Part shown: piece by piece, positions 54,809-63,708 of the stretch | How positions within the stretch are numbered: the stretch's first letter is position 1 | Layout: every line of letters begins with the position of its first letter | NCBI RefSeq assembly: GCF_001293125.1 | Contig: NZ_CP009312.1 | Location: 1,525,447 to 1,589,446, forward strand | DNA from: Lawsonella clevelandensis | GTDB taxonomy: Bacteria > Actinomycetota > Actinomycetes > Mycobacteriales > Mycobacteriaceae | Length of the DNA: 64,000 bases | Direction of reading: 5' to 3' | Made by a program: the position numbers and the translations under genes | Notes under the pieces: model-generated | Told to the model about the DNA's origin: nothing | The model's input: the letters and a program-made list of their open reading frames with translations, nothing else | Databases searched by the model: none

Positions 54809-55291
54809 ATGCGAATTTATCTTGGCTCCGATCATGCCGGTTTTGATATGAAGAATGCTATCGCGGCCCATCTCAAAGAAGAGGGTCACGAGGTCGTGGA
54901 CTGTGGCGCCCACGAATATGACGCCCTTGATGATTACCCTGCCTTCTGTGTTTCCTGCGCGGAACATGTCCGTGACGATGAGGGGTCTCTCGGCATCGTG
55001 CTTGGCGGTTCCGGTAACGGCGAGCAGATGGCCGCCAATAAGGTGAAGGGAATTCGTTGTGCCCTCGTGTGGAATGTGGAGCTTGCCAAGTTGGCGCGCG
55101 AGCACAATAACGCACGGGTGATGAGTCTCGGCGGTCGCTTCACTGAAGAATCCGATGCACTGAAAATGGTAGATGCATTTATTGCTCAACCGTGGTCTGA
55201 AGAAGAGCGCCACCAGCGTCGCATCGACATTTTGTCCAAGTATGAGGAAACAGGGGTTAACGAAGGTGCTCCTGAACCACAAAAGGTATAG
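54809..55291 (+). CDS. rpiB: ribose-5-phosphate isomerase B
   Basis: Interconverts ribose-5-phosphate and ribulose-5-phosphate. 160 residues: SDHAGFDMKNAI start, catalytic-type motif GGSGNGEQMAANKVKGIRC, and LAREHNNARVMSLGGRF. Asn/Cys-context fits the actinobacterial RpiB group, which uses a Glu base in GNGEQ. Functionally near, but not cotranscribed with, the split transketolase operon. Confidence 0.95.
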   Translation: MRIYLGSDHAGFDMKNAIAAHLKEEGHEVVDCGAHEYDALDDYPAFCVSCAEHVRDDEGSLGIVLGGSGNGEQMAANKVKGIRCALVWNVELAKLAREHNNARVMSLGGRFTEESDALKMVDAFIAQPWSEEERHQRRIDILSKYEETGVNEGAPEPQKV

Positions 55292-55307
55292 ATTCGGTAT
55301 CTTTTTT

Positions 55308-55347
55308 CGGGATGTTCCTTCCGTACGGCGGGAACATCCCGTTTTTT
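55308..55347 (+). terminator. rpiB terminator
   Basis: 11 bp stem CGGGATGTTCC with GGAACATCCCG, followed by TTTTTTATTT. The next about 305 bases are AT-rich, without a gene, and hold the promoter of the large secreted protein. Confidence 0.85.
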
Positions 55348-55654
55348 ATTTCCCAAGGAGTCAGGAAATAACCTGTGAGAAGTTGGACGATATCACGGAA
55401 ACTGAAGCAAATTTCTCGTGAATTGGTAGACAAAATTCTCGAAGCCGGGCGTCGGATCGCGGCAGGTGGATAAATTGTTTGTGCAGGTAGGAAGGTTTCA
55501 GTTTTGGTATTTATCAAAAAATCTAGAAAAGCTGGACGGATTGATTAAACCGAACGGGTTAAAACTGTGAATTACTTGAAAGCGCCATGTTTTTTTATCC
55601 CGAGAACTCAGATAAAGTTTTGGTAGCAGTATTGCGTCTAAATGAGGTTTATCT

Positions 55655-58126
55655 ATGTCTTCCCGCGTTCGGAATCGCCTGCGTGCCCTCGCCACCTCGG
55701 CTACCAGTCTGTTGGTAGCTAGCAGCATGGTGTGTGCACTGGCGCCCGCTGTATCTGCCGCACCGACTAGCTCGGAGACGAGCACCGCTACCTCTACGTC
55801 CACGAAGGGCTTCCTGGGCGGGCTGTTTGGCGGAAAGTCTGACGAAGCCACCAGCACGAAGGCTCCTGCCTCAACGGTGACTTCCATCAATCATCTGCGC
55901 GATCTTTTTGACGCGCCGAAGGCGTCCATTACGACCACTCAGCCGGAAGATCCCAACGCTGAGGCCGAGGGACGCGAAGCTATCCGTAACAAGGATGGTG
56001 AGATTGTCTACACTGGCAAGCACACCTCCCAGTCCGCTGCAGAAGCTCAGGGTTTGTACTGCGAAACCTCTGACGACCTGACCTTTGGTGGTGTGGCGCA
56101 CCTTGTTGAGGATCAGCTGCGCAGGCTCATCAAGGATAAGGCCGCGATGAAGGTCTTCGACCAGCAGGTCCGGATGCTAGAGACGGCAATGAACTACGTT
56201 CAGCTGCCGACCCTCATTGTTTCTAATCCGGCAACTCAGCTGACGGGTCCGGCCCGCGAGTTCGACGACCATGGCGTGAACTACCTGGTCGGGGCTCTGT
56301 TGAAGGCCCGTGATGGTGGTTGGCGCTCGACGGTGTCTGTTCAGGACATCACCATTAATGAGGCTGTTGAGACGGTGCTGTGGTGGTTCTACTGGGTTCA
56401 GATTTATGGCCAGTGGCATAACGAGACTTTCCCGTCTATTATTCGGGCGACGATTCTGGGCATCAATCTTGGTGGTCTGACTGATCCTGTCGAGAGGACG
56501 TTGGCATTGGGCCCAAGCATTGTGCTGGGTCTGGGGAACTTTATTCAGAAGCAGCTACAGAAGAACTGTCTCTCTAAGACGAACTCTCGTTCCAACCCCG
56601 GCAACTACCAGTACCATGACCTGCCGGCTTGGTTGCCGAAGGATATTACTGATGGGGTGCACCAGCTCGAAGCTCCTCTTGATAATGTTGAGGTTGCCGA
56701 CGAGGACTGTCCTCCGATTTCGGAGATGAACTTCCGTCGCATCGGTAAGCGCACCACGCTTATCATGCGCAAGGACGTTAAACCCCAGTATCGCGAACTG
56801 TTCGACCAGGTGGCACAATTTGTGCTACTCCGCATGGAGGAGATTAAGGTCAATAAGGCCCTGATCCCTCTGAAAGCGTGGGAGATCGGCGGTCTGATTG
56901 GTCTCATCAATAACCCAGTCCTCACCTATGTTGGTGGCACTGCACTTGGTGCAGTTGATGGACGCGCCTATCAATGGGTACCGATGGGCGAGATCACTGT
57001 CGATAATGCTGCAGACATTGCTATTGTTTCGAACGCAGTGGCGAAAATCATCGCCCAGATTATGTGGGCCATCACTAGGGCAATCATGCAAGCGGTGATT
57101 AATGGTGCCAATAAAGGAATTGATAAAGCTATCCGGAAGGCAATTGCCGAAGCGGTTCTTGGGCCAGAAATTGTCGGGACAAAAGATGTGTGTAGGGCTC
57201 TCGCGGGAGTCCTGATAGGGGGTAGCCTTGCCGGAGGTACAGTTGCTCCTGGGGTTATTCCCCCGGCACTTGCCGGGCAAGCTGCGTTGGGTCTATTCTG
57301 CGGCACGGTTGGTTTAGTTGAGCATGCTGCTACTGATGATCCTGCAACTTTTACTGTCACCCCTGCTTTGAATATCCGTTTTTTCCCCTTACCAGCAATT
57401 TCTTTCGGTATTCTCATTCCATGGTTCGGGTCTATCCCCGTCGGCCCTCCCGGTACAGATCCTTCAAACCCCGGACGAACACTTGGTGCACCAGTGTTGG
57501 GGGATGTGATCATCTTCGGCCGACTATTTGAAAAGTCCAAATTTATCCAGCTGCTGACGATCTTGGGTTTGGACTGGGACCTTATCATTAACCCCATCCC
57601 CACCATGTTCTTCGCGGGTGACGTGCTGCTACCTATGGGGCAGAAAGTCACGCAGTCTGTATGCCTTGCAGAAGATAAAGGCCACCGTCAAGCTAAGTGG
57701 CAACGCGGTACCGCCCAGATGGAAGAGGACGCCGCGCTAGCCGAGAAGAAGGGCCTCTACGAAGCCCCCAAAGGACCGAACATCATCCTCTTCAACAAGT
57801 GGGTGTTGCCCTTCGCTAACCCCTTCTTCAAACCCGACTATGCGAACCTCAACACCGACGTGCCCGAGCGTGAACCGATGATCCAGCGTCACGACCCCAA
57901 CCGCGTCCCCGACCAACTCGATCCCGATGACGTCGAGTACAAGGATGAGGTTAACCCCTCGCCGGATCCCGACTACAAGATCACGTACAACCGTGACTTC
58001 GACCAGCTTGATCCCACGACGTCCATCACCAAGGACGACCCGTACGCTCCTGCCACCAGCTCCGAAAGTAGCTCAACCACTACCAAAGAGCCCAAGGTCA
58101 CGAGCACCACGACCAAGCGCAACTAA
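55655..58126 (+). CDS. large secreted protein of unknown function
   Basis: 823 residues, not recognised. Signal peptide (about 1-36, cleavage near SAA-AP), Ser/Thr-rich linker, then a core (about 80-700) with long amphipathic and hydrophobic segments. A striking helix runs from about 466 to 505, Ala/Ile-rich with MWAITRAIMQ and NKGIDKAIRKAIAEAV. Gly/Pro/Ala-rich hydrophobic runs follow (VLIGGSLAGG, FGILIPWFGSIPVGPPG). The tail is Asp/Pro-rich and ends in Thr/Ser repeats, suiting a wall-spanning stalk. Few Cys (about six) may form disulfides. Probably a lineage-specific envelope protein; the middle (about 57100-57560) has noticeably different codon use. Confidence 0.65.
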   Translation: MSSRVRNRLRALATSATSLLVASSMVCALAPAVSAAPTSSETSTATSTSTKGFLGGLFGGKSDEATSTKAPASTVTSINHLRDLFDAPKASITTTQPEDPNAEAEGREAIRNKDGEIVYTGKHTSQSAAEAQGLYCETSDDLTFGGVAHLVEDQLRRLIKDKAAMKVFDQQVRMLETAMNYVQLPTLIVSNPATQLTGPAREFDDHGVNYLVGALLKARDGGWRSTVSVQDITINEAVETVLWWFYWVQIYGQWHNETFPSIIRATILGINLGGLTDPVERTLALGPSIVLGLGNFIQKQLQKNCLSKTNSRSNPGNYQYHDLPAWLPKDITDGVHQLEAPLDNVEVADEDCPPISEMNFRRIGKRTTLIMRKDVKPQYRELFDQVAQFVLLRMEEIKVNKALIPLKAWEIGGLIGLINNPVLTYVGGTALGAVDGRAYQWVPMGEITVDNAADIAIVSNAVAKIIAQIMWAITRAIMQAVINGANKGIDKAIRKAIAEAVLGPEIVGTKDVCRALAGVLIGGSLAGGTVAPGVIPPALAGQAALGLFCGTVGLVEHAATDDPATFTVTPALNIRFFPLPAISFGILIPWFGSIPVGPPGTDPSNPGRTLGAPVLGDVIIFGRLFEKSKFIQLLTILGLDWDLIINPIPTMFFAGDVLLPMGQKVTQSVCLAEDKGHRQAKWQRGTAQMEEDAALAEKKGLYEAPKGPNIILFNKWVLPFANPFFKPDYANLNTDVPEREPMIQRHDPNRVPDQLDPDDVEYKDEVNPSPDPDYKITYNRDFDQLDPTTSITKDDPYAPATSSESSSTTTKEPKVTSTTTKRN

Positions 58127-58140
58127 AACCGCATAACAAA

Positions 58141-58173
58141 GGGAGGGCCTCGCCACAATGGCGGGGCCCTCCC
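58141..58173. terminator. terminator between the secreted protein gene and pepP
   Basis: GGGAGGGCC-T-CGCC with GGCG-G-GGCCCTCCC around ACAAT, between convergent genes. Confidence 0.75.
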
Positions 58174-58283
58174 TTATGGCCCTATGACGTCAACACGCGG
58201 CACTCACAAGGCCACACCAACAGTCTGTAGGGTACTCAAGAAACTGCACATCACCTCCCCACAGCACAGTTTCACAACCGCAA

Positions 58284-59810
58284 CTAGCGGGCCCAAACCT
58301 CCCGCATCCACGCCTCCACCTCATCAACAGAACGTGGAATAGCAGCAGACAAACGACGAACCGAACCATCCGGTTCCACCACAATGTCATCCTCAATACG
58401 GATACCAATCCCGCGCAATTCCGGTGGTACCAACTCATCATCCACACGGAAATAAAGACCCGGCTCAATCGTGAACACCATGCCCGGCTCCAACGGAGAA
58501 TCCACATAAAACTCCCGCGGTGTCACCGAACAATCATGCGTATCCACACCCAAATGGTGTCCCGTACCATGCGGCATCCACCGTCGCACTTGCTGCCCCT
58601 CCGGGCTCACCGCCTCCTCCACAGAACACGGCAGCACACCCCACTCCGCCAGCGTCTCCGCCAAAAAACGAATAGCCGCATCATGCACCTGGCCATACTT
58701 ACAGCCCGGCTGCTGAGCCTGCCGGAACGCCGCCTCATTAGCCCCCAGCACAGCCTCATATACCTTCCGTTGCATCGGGGAGAATGTTCCCGACACCGGG
58801 AAAGTACGCGTGATATCACCTGTGTACAAGGAATCCAGCTCCGCACCCGCATCAATCAGTAGTAAGTCGCCCTCCGCCACCGGGCCTGAATTCTCCATAT
58901 AGTGCAACGTGGTTGAGTGCACGCCAGCTGCCGCAATCGTGTCAAAACCCGTGCCATGCCCGCCCAAACGAGCCGCGGAGGAGAAAGCCACCTCAGCCAC
59001 TCGCTCCCCCCGTGGATGACCTACCGCCTGCGGAATGGCGGCAATAACACTCTCAAAACACTCAGCCGTCAGATTCACTGCCTGTTGCAGCTGCTCAACC
59101 TCCCATTGGTCCTTCCACATACGCACAGTGCCCAGCAACACCTCAAAGGTCTTATCTTCATCAGCAGTCGACTCCCAGCACTCGTCACCCACCACCTGCG
59201 CAATTAGTGCGTCAATGGTGGCATCCTCGCCACGCACCACACGTACTGAAGTACCATCCGCACTACCCCGTAAATCCTCCTCCAACGAAGTCAATGGGCG
59301 CACAGTTAAGCCGGTCCACGCCTCCATCTGCGCGATCGTCGGGCGAGCCCCCACCCAAAACTCGCCATAGCGCGAATCCGCATAAAACTGATCCGTAGAG
59401 CGGGATGCCGGAGGCTGGAAATATAGCACCGCTTTGTGTCCCTCCGCCTGCGGATAAAACACCACAGCAGAATCCGGCTCATATTCCTTTCCCAGGCCTG
59501 TTGCCCACACAAAGGCAGAGTGCGGACGGAAAAGATAATCCTCATCGGCCGATCGCGTCTTGTACGAGCCCGCCGGAATAACCAACACAGTATCCGGATA
59601 ATGGCGCTCCACCGCCGCGTGGCGGGCCGGCAAGAACTCCGCCACTGTCGAGACGGAGCCAGTGTCTCCGCTGGCAGCAGGCTGCACCCAATTGTTTCCC
59701 ATGAACTCGGCGAATGTTGAGGACTTGGGGGAGCGGGAACGATTAGCGGCGCGTTCTCCCAAGGGTTGTGGGGAACGCAGTGCCTCTAGAGTGAGATCCT
59801 GTTGGGTCAT
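58284..59810 (-). CDS. pepP: Xaa-Pro aminopeptidase (M24B)
   Basis: Removes N-terminal residues before proline. 508 residues from ATG 59810 (SD GGAGG). N-terminal non-catalytic domain (about 50-200, with the PepP-type FRPHSAFVWATGL), then the pita-bread domain. The metal ligands lie in LLIDAGAELDSLYTGDITR, HGTGHHLGVDTHD, FTIEPGLYF and IRIEDDIV. Solitary gene, cytoplasmic. Confidence 0.93.
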   Translation of the reverse strand: MTQQDLTLEALRSPQPLGERAANRSRSPKSSTFAEFMGNNWVQPAASGDTGSVSTVAEFLPARHAAVERHYPDTVLVIPAGSYKTRSADEDYLFRPHSAFVWATGLGKEYEPDSAVVFYPQAEGHKAVLYFQPPASRSTDQFYADSRYGEFWVGARPTIAQMEAWTGLTVRPLTSLEEDLRGSADGTSVRVVRGEDATIDALIAQVVGDECWESTADEDKTFEVLLGTVRMWKDQWEVEQLQQAVNLTAECFESVIAAIPQAVGHPRGERVAEVAFSSAARLGGHGTGFDTIAAAGVHSTTLHYMENSGPVAEGDLLLIDAGAELDSLYTGDITRTFPVSGTFSPMQRKVYEAVLGANEAAFRQAQQPGCKYGQVHDAAIRFLAETLAEWGVLPCSVEEAVSPEGQQVRRWMPHGTGHHLGVDTHDCSVTPREFYVDSPLEPGMVFTIEPGLYFRVDDELVPPELRGIGIRIEDDIVVEPDGSVRRLSAAIPRSVDEVEAWMREVWAR

Positions 59811-60014
59811 CAATAACCTCCTCAGTGAGCCCCGGATAGGGGACGACGGGTGGTGCGGACACCACCAGCTGATTCTTCCGTTTTATCACGAGCTCCCGTA
59901 CAAGGAATAGCGTATTGATGAGCTCACCCTAACTTTGTGTGCGTTATACTGGGACAGCAAAAAGGCATAAGCAGGGCGTCCACCGCCCACCTACTACTCT
60001 TTCCGGAGGACACC

Positions 60015-60503
60015 ATGCAGCGTCGCCGCACTTCCCCGCTCATCCGCACCGCCACCGCGATTGCGGCAGCTACTAGCGCACTCCTGCTCGGCACCGGCAT
60101 AGCCGGAGCCATCCCCATGCCCGCCCCCAACACTTCGGCCGTCGTCACGTCCTCCAGCGTGCTTGAGGACGCCGAAGGCAATGGCTGCGCTATCACGGGC
60201 GAGCTTCCGAAAGTGGGGGAGTACCGCCTTCTTACCGTCGATCCCACCTGTGGTTCCCCCACCCGGCCCCTCATGGGTGCATATAAGTATGTGAAGAACG
60301 GGGGGCTTAGCTACGAGCAAGCAGCTGCTAAGGAAGCGGGCAAGCCGCTGCCCGCCTACACCAAAGAACAAACTATGGTGTCTTATGGTATAAAACAGCC
60401 GGTCTATCTCAAGAACAACCGTGACGCTGGCATTGTGGGCTACCTCATCCTGCAGGTGCCGAAGGTGGGTTCCGTTGTCGAGCTGCACGCTCAGTACAAG
60501 TAA
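60015..60503 (+). CDS. small secreted protein of unknown function
   Basis: 162 residues from ATG 60015 (SD GGAGG, 5 nt). Signal peptide (about 1-32: QRRRTSPLIRTATAIAAATS, then a cleavage site near AGA-IP). The mature part has two Cys (NGCAIT and PTCGSP), a probable single disulfide, and no known motif. Probably exported; not recognised. Confidence 0.7.
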   Translation: MQRRRTSPLIRTATAIAAATSALLLGTGIAGAIPMPAPNTSAVVTSSSVLEDAEGNGCAITGELPKVGEYRLLTVDPTCGSPTRPLMGAYKYVKNGGLSYEQAAAKEAGKPLPAYTKEQTMVSYGIKQPVYLKNNRDAGIVGYLILQVPKVGSVVELHAQYK

Positions 60504-60746
60504 TTGCCCCACACAAGTGCCTCCGGCTTAGTGACGCGTTAGTACGCGAGGAAACCCCGTTTTCCATGCGCCGTTGGCGTGGAATGAAGCTGAGGGGCAC
60601 ATCGTGTCGGTGCTCCGGTATACCCAGAAGTTTGTAGGCTCAGTGTACGGAACGCAGCGCGGGGATGATGACGTCATCAATTTGACGTAGAAGCGTCGCC
60701 TCGTTGACCTCAGCTCGCACCACAATCTCGCCCAAGATATAGATCA

Positions 60747-61247
60747 GTGGGAATTTTCTATATAGTTCGTCCAACACAGCTGGTTGTAGTCTTCCTGCAC
60801 CTCATTGGCCTGATTGTGGCCAGCGCCGGAGTGGCTGGGGTGTCGGTTGGTATCCTCACAGCGCTACTCGACATGGATACACCCACCGGATTGTTGTATG
60901 TGCTGTCCTGGTGTGGCTCGCTGGTACTGATGGGACTCACTGTCGGGGGGGTGGTCCTCACGGGTCGTCGTGGTGTGAGCATCCCGATTCTGCTGTGGCT
61001 GCTGTCGATGGCGACAGTGACCCTTCCGCGCGAGTTTTTGCCAGAATTGTGGGCAAACTGGATTTACCCGTGGACTCCACTGCAGTTCCTGGGAAAAGGA
61101 ATTCGCTCACTGCTCTACGTTGATCAATCCATGATTCCTGGATCAACCTTGTTGGCATTGGGAATTACGCTCGCATTAGGGCTGGTATTGCTGGCAGCGG
61201 GGATGCTGAAACCGGTAGGGAAAAAGGAAGTTGCACAGCATAACTAG
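60747..61247 (+). CDS. membrane protein, possibly the C-terminal fragment of a larger permease
   Basis: 166 residues, four to five hydrophobic helices, starting at GTG without a good SD. The end (LPREFLPELWANWIYPWTPLQFLGKGIRSLLY, residues 93-124, and a final helix) has the look of the last part of YhgE/Pip-like or ABC-2 type permeases. The 240 bases upstream contain no matching N-terminal part. Either a small membrane protein or a decayed gene. Confidence 0.5.
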   Translation: MGIFYIVRPTQLVVVFLHLIGLIVASAGVAGVSVGILTALLDMDTPTGLLYVLSWCGSLVLMGLTVGGVVLTGRRGVSIPILLWLLSMATVTLPREFLPELWANWIYPWTPLQFLGKGIRSLLYVDQSMIPGSTLLALGITLALGLVLLAAGMLKPVGKKEVAQHN

Positions 61248-61327
61248 AGGTTGTAACGAGCACTACAGATAACACAAAAACCCAGCCCACTCAAGCATTC
61301 TTGGTGTGGGCTGAGTTAGTGGGGTGG

Positions 61328-61399
61328 AGGGGATGACGGGAATCGAACCCGCGTCTCCAGCTTGGAAGGCTGGGGTAATAGCCACTATACGACATCCCC
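61328..61399 (-). tRNA. tRNA-Gly (anticodon TCC)
   Basis: 72 bases: acceptor GGGGATG/CATCCCC, anticodon stem CCAGC/GCTGG around CTTCCAA, T-arm GCGGGTTCGATTCCCGT. Confidence 0.95.
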
Positions 61400-61517
61400 A
61401 CAGATAACCTCTGTGCCTGCTAAGACTACCCGAGAAAACCTTGGTTACAAAAATTTCGAGGTTGCACGTAAGATGGTGCAGGAACTCTTCGTGCTGAAAA
61501 GTACTGTTGAGTTGCCC

Positions 61518-61594
61518 CGGGATGTGGCGCAGCTTGGTAGCGCGCGTGCTTTGGGAGCACGATGTCGCAGGTTCAAATCCTGTCATCCCGACCA
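61518..61594 (+). tRNA. tRNA-Pro (anticodon TGG)
   Basis: Acceptor CGGGATG/CATCCCG, anticodon stem CGTGC/GCACG around TTTGGGA, T-arm GCAGGTTCAAATCCTGT, discriminator A and an encoded CCA (61592-61594). It is 48 bases ahead of tig. Confidence 0.96.
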
Positions 61595-61642
61595 AAACTT
61601 GAATCCATCAACGTGACCCCTATAAACAAGGAGAACAATTCC

Positions 61643-63013
61643 GTGAAAAGCACTGTTGAGCAGCTCACCTCCACCCACGTGAAGCTGATTATTGAGGTTC
61701 CCTTCGAGGAGCTCAAGGAAGAATTCGACAAGGCTTACAAGACTATCGCGGCGCAGGTCAACATTCCCGGCTTCCGTAAGGGTCACGCTCCCGCCAAGCT
61801 GATCGAAAACCACGTCGGCCGCGGCGCAGTGCTCGAGCAGGTCATCAACGACATGATGCCGAGCCGCTACGAAGAGGCATGTAGCGAAAACAACGTGCAG
61901 CCCCTCTCCACCCCCGAAGTTGATGTCACCAAGATCGATGACCCCAACTTCATCGAATTCACGGCCGAGATGGACTGCCGCCCCGAGATCACTGTGCCGG
62001 ACTTTGCCGGCAAGGAGATCACCGTGGATCCTCGTCGCTCCGCCGACGAAATCGCCGAACAGGGCCTCAGCGATCTCTGTGAGCGCTTCGCCACCCTCAA
62101 AGGCGTTGACCGCGCTGCCAAGGAAGGCGACTTTGTCTCCCTCGACCTCTCCGCCTCCATCGACGGTGAGGAAATCAAAGAAGCTGAAACCAAGGGCCTG
62201 TCCCACCGCATCGGCCAGGGCGACCTCATCGAAGGTCTCGAAGAGGCCCTCGCTGGCATGAAGGCTGGAGAAAGCAAGACCTTCTCCTCCAAGCTCATCG
62301 CCGGTGACCACGCCAACGAAGCCGCCGACGTCACCGTCGTCCTTCAGAAAGTTCAGGAGCAGGAACTCCCCGAACTCGACGACGACTTTGCCCAAATGGC
62401 CTCCGAATTCGACACCCTCGAGGAGCTCAAGGACGACCTGGCCAAGCGCGCCGACGCCGCTGCCAAGTCCGAGCAGGCCTCCAACCTGCGCGATGCTGTC
62501 CTTGCCAAGCTCATCGAAGAAGCCGACTTCGAGATTCCCGAAGGCATTGTGGAAGAGCAGGCCCAGGGCCAGATCCAGCAGATCCTCTCCCAGTTCGGTG
62601 GCGACGAGAACATCCTCAAGTCCATCCTCGAATCCCAGGGTTCCGACCTCGACACCTTCTACGCTGACGCCAAGAAGTCTGCCGAGGACGCCACCCGCTC
62701 TTGGCTACTGCTCGACGCCCTGGCAGAAGAGCGCAGCATCGAAATTAACCAGGATGACCTCACTGAAGCCGTGGTTGCTCAGGCAAAACAGAACAACATG
62801 GATCCCGAACAGTTTGTCAAGCTCGTCCAGCAGCAGGGCCAGCTTAGCAACCTCTTTAGCGATGTGCGCCGCAACAAGGCCCTCTTCGCTGTGGTGCGTG
62901 ATGTCGACGCCAAGGATACCGATGGTAGTTCCCTGGAAGACCTCATGGTGTTCTTCCAGGAAGTTGCTGATTCCTCTGTCTCTGACGACGCTGCCTCCAG
63001 CGACGCAGAGTAA
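61643..63013 (+). CDS. tig: trigger factor chaperone/prolyl isomerase
   Basis: Ribosome-bound chaperone for nascent chains. GTG 61643 is chosen (SD AAGGAGAAC) because VKSTVEQLTSTHVKL is the usual start; the frame reaching back to 61562 runs through tRNA-Pro. 456 residues: ribosome-binding domain with the signature GFRKGHAPAKLI (about 47), FKBP-type PPIase domain (about 150-240), and helical arms. Ends in an acidic Ser/Asp tail. Upstream of clpP1-clpP2, as in most actinobacteria. Confidence 0.95.
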   Translation: MKSTVEQLTSTHVKLIIEVPFEELKEEFDKAYKTIAAQVNIPGFRKGHAPAKLIENHVGRGAVLEQVINDMMPSRYEEACSENNVQPLSTPEVDVTKIDDPNFIEFTAEMDCRPEITVPDFAGKEITVDPRRSADEIAEQGLSDLCERFATLKGVDRAAKEGDFVSLDLSASIDGEEIKEAETKGLSHRIGQGDLIEGLEEALAGMKAGESKTFSSKLIAGDHANEAADVTVVLQKVQEQELPELDDDFAQMASEFDTLEELKDDLAKRADAAAKSEQASNLRDAVLAKLIEEADFEIPEGIVEEQAQGQIQQILSQFGGDENILKSILESQGSDLDTFYADAKKSAEDATRSWLLLDALAEERSIEINQDDLTEAVVAQAKQNNMDPEQFVKLVQQQGQLSNLFSDVRRNKALFAVVRDVDAKDTDGSSLEDLMVFFQEVADSSVSDDAASSDAE

Positions 63014-63032
63014 ACCCCATCTCAAAGCGAAC

Positions 63033-63067
63033 ACGGGCGTAGCGAGCGAGCCGGCTGCGCCCGTTTT
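63033..63067 (+). terminator. hairpin between tig and clpP1
   Basis: ACGGGCG-T-AGC with GCT-G-CGCCCGT, followed by TTT. It probably reduces read-through into clpP1. Confidence 0.7.
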
Positions 63068-63123
63068 CGTTACGCTATAGACGGCGAATCTTTTCCCACC
63101 AGAAACGGAGAAAGCAGGTACCC

Positions 63124-63693
63124 ATGGCCGACGGATTGAATCTTCCCGACTCAGTCTTCGAAAAGCTCCTCAAAGAGCGCATTATCTTCCTCGGATCGGA
63201 AGTTAACGACGAGGTCGCCAACCGCCTCTGTGCCCAAATGCTGCTACTGGCAGCCGAGGATCCCACTGCTGATATCAGCATGTACATTAACAGCCCCGGT
63301 GGCTCCGTCACGGCCGGCATGGCCATCTACGACACCATGCAGTTCATCTCCTGCGATGTCGCGACCTACGCCATGGGTATGGCCGCCTCCATGGGACAAT
63401 TCCTGCTCACCGCAGGCGCCTCCGGCAAGCGTTACGCCCTGCCGCACACCCGTGTCCTCATGCACCAGCCTTCTGCTGGAGTGGGCGGCACCGCCACCGA
63501 TATCACCATTCAGGCCGAAAACTTTGCCAAGGTGAAGAAGGAAATGGCCGAACTCATCGCCCAGCACTCCGGCCAGACCGTCGAACAGATCGAAAAAGAC
63601 TCTGATCGCGACAAGTGGTTCACTGCGCAAGAAGCTTGCGACTACGGCCTCTTCGACCACGTCATCGAGCACGTTCCCGGCACCGAGAAGTAA
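63124..63693 (+). CDS. clpP1: ATP-dependent Clp protease proteolytic subunit 1
   Basis: Serine protease ring subunit working with ClpC/ClpX. 189 residues: MYINSPGGSVTAGMAIYD, catalytic Ser89 (GMAASMGQ), His114 (MHQPS) and Asp163 (DRDKW). The unusual start is short and no propeptide is seen. In mycobacteria ClpP1 and ClpP2 form one mixed 14-mer and both are essential. The stop is 15 bases before clpP2, with AAGGAG between. Confidence 0.95.
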   Translation: MADGLNLPDSVFEKLLKERIIFLGSEVNDEVANRLCAQMLLLAAEDPTADISMYINSPGGSVTAGMAIYDTMQFISCDVATYAMGMAASMGQFLLTAGASGKRYALPHTRVLMHQPSAGVGGTATDITIQAENFAKVKKEMAELIAQHSGQTVEQIEKDSDRDKWFTAQEACDYGLFDHVIEHVPGTEK

Positions 63694-63708
63694 AGGAGCA
63701 CATCACCC

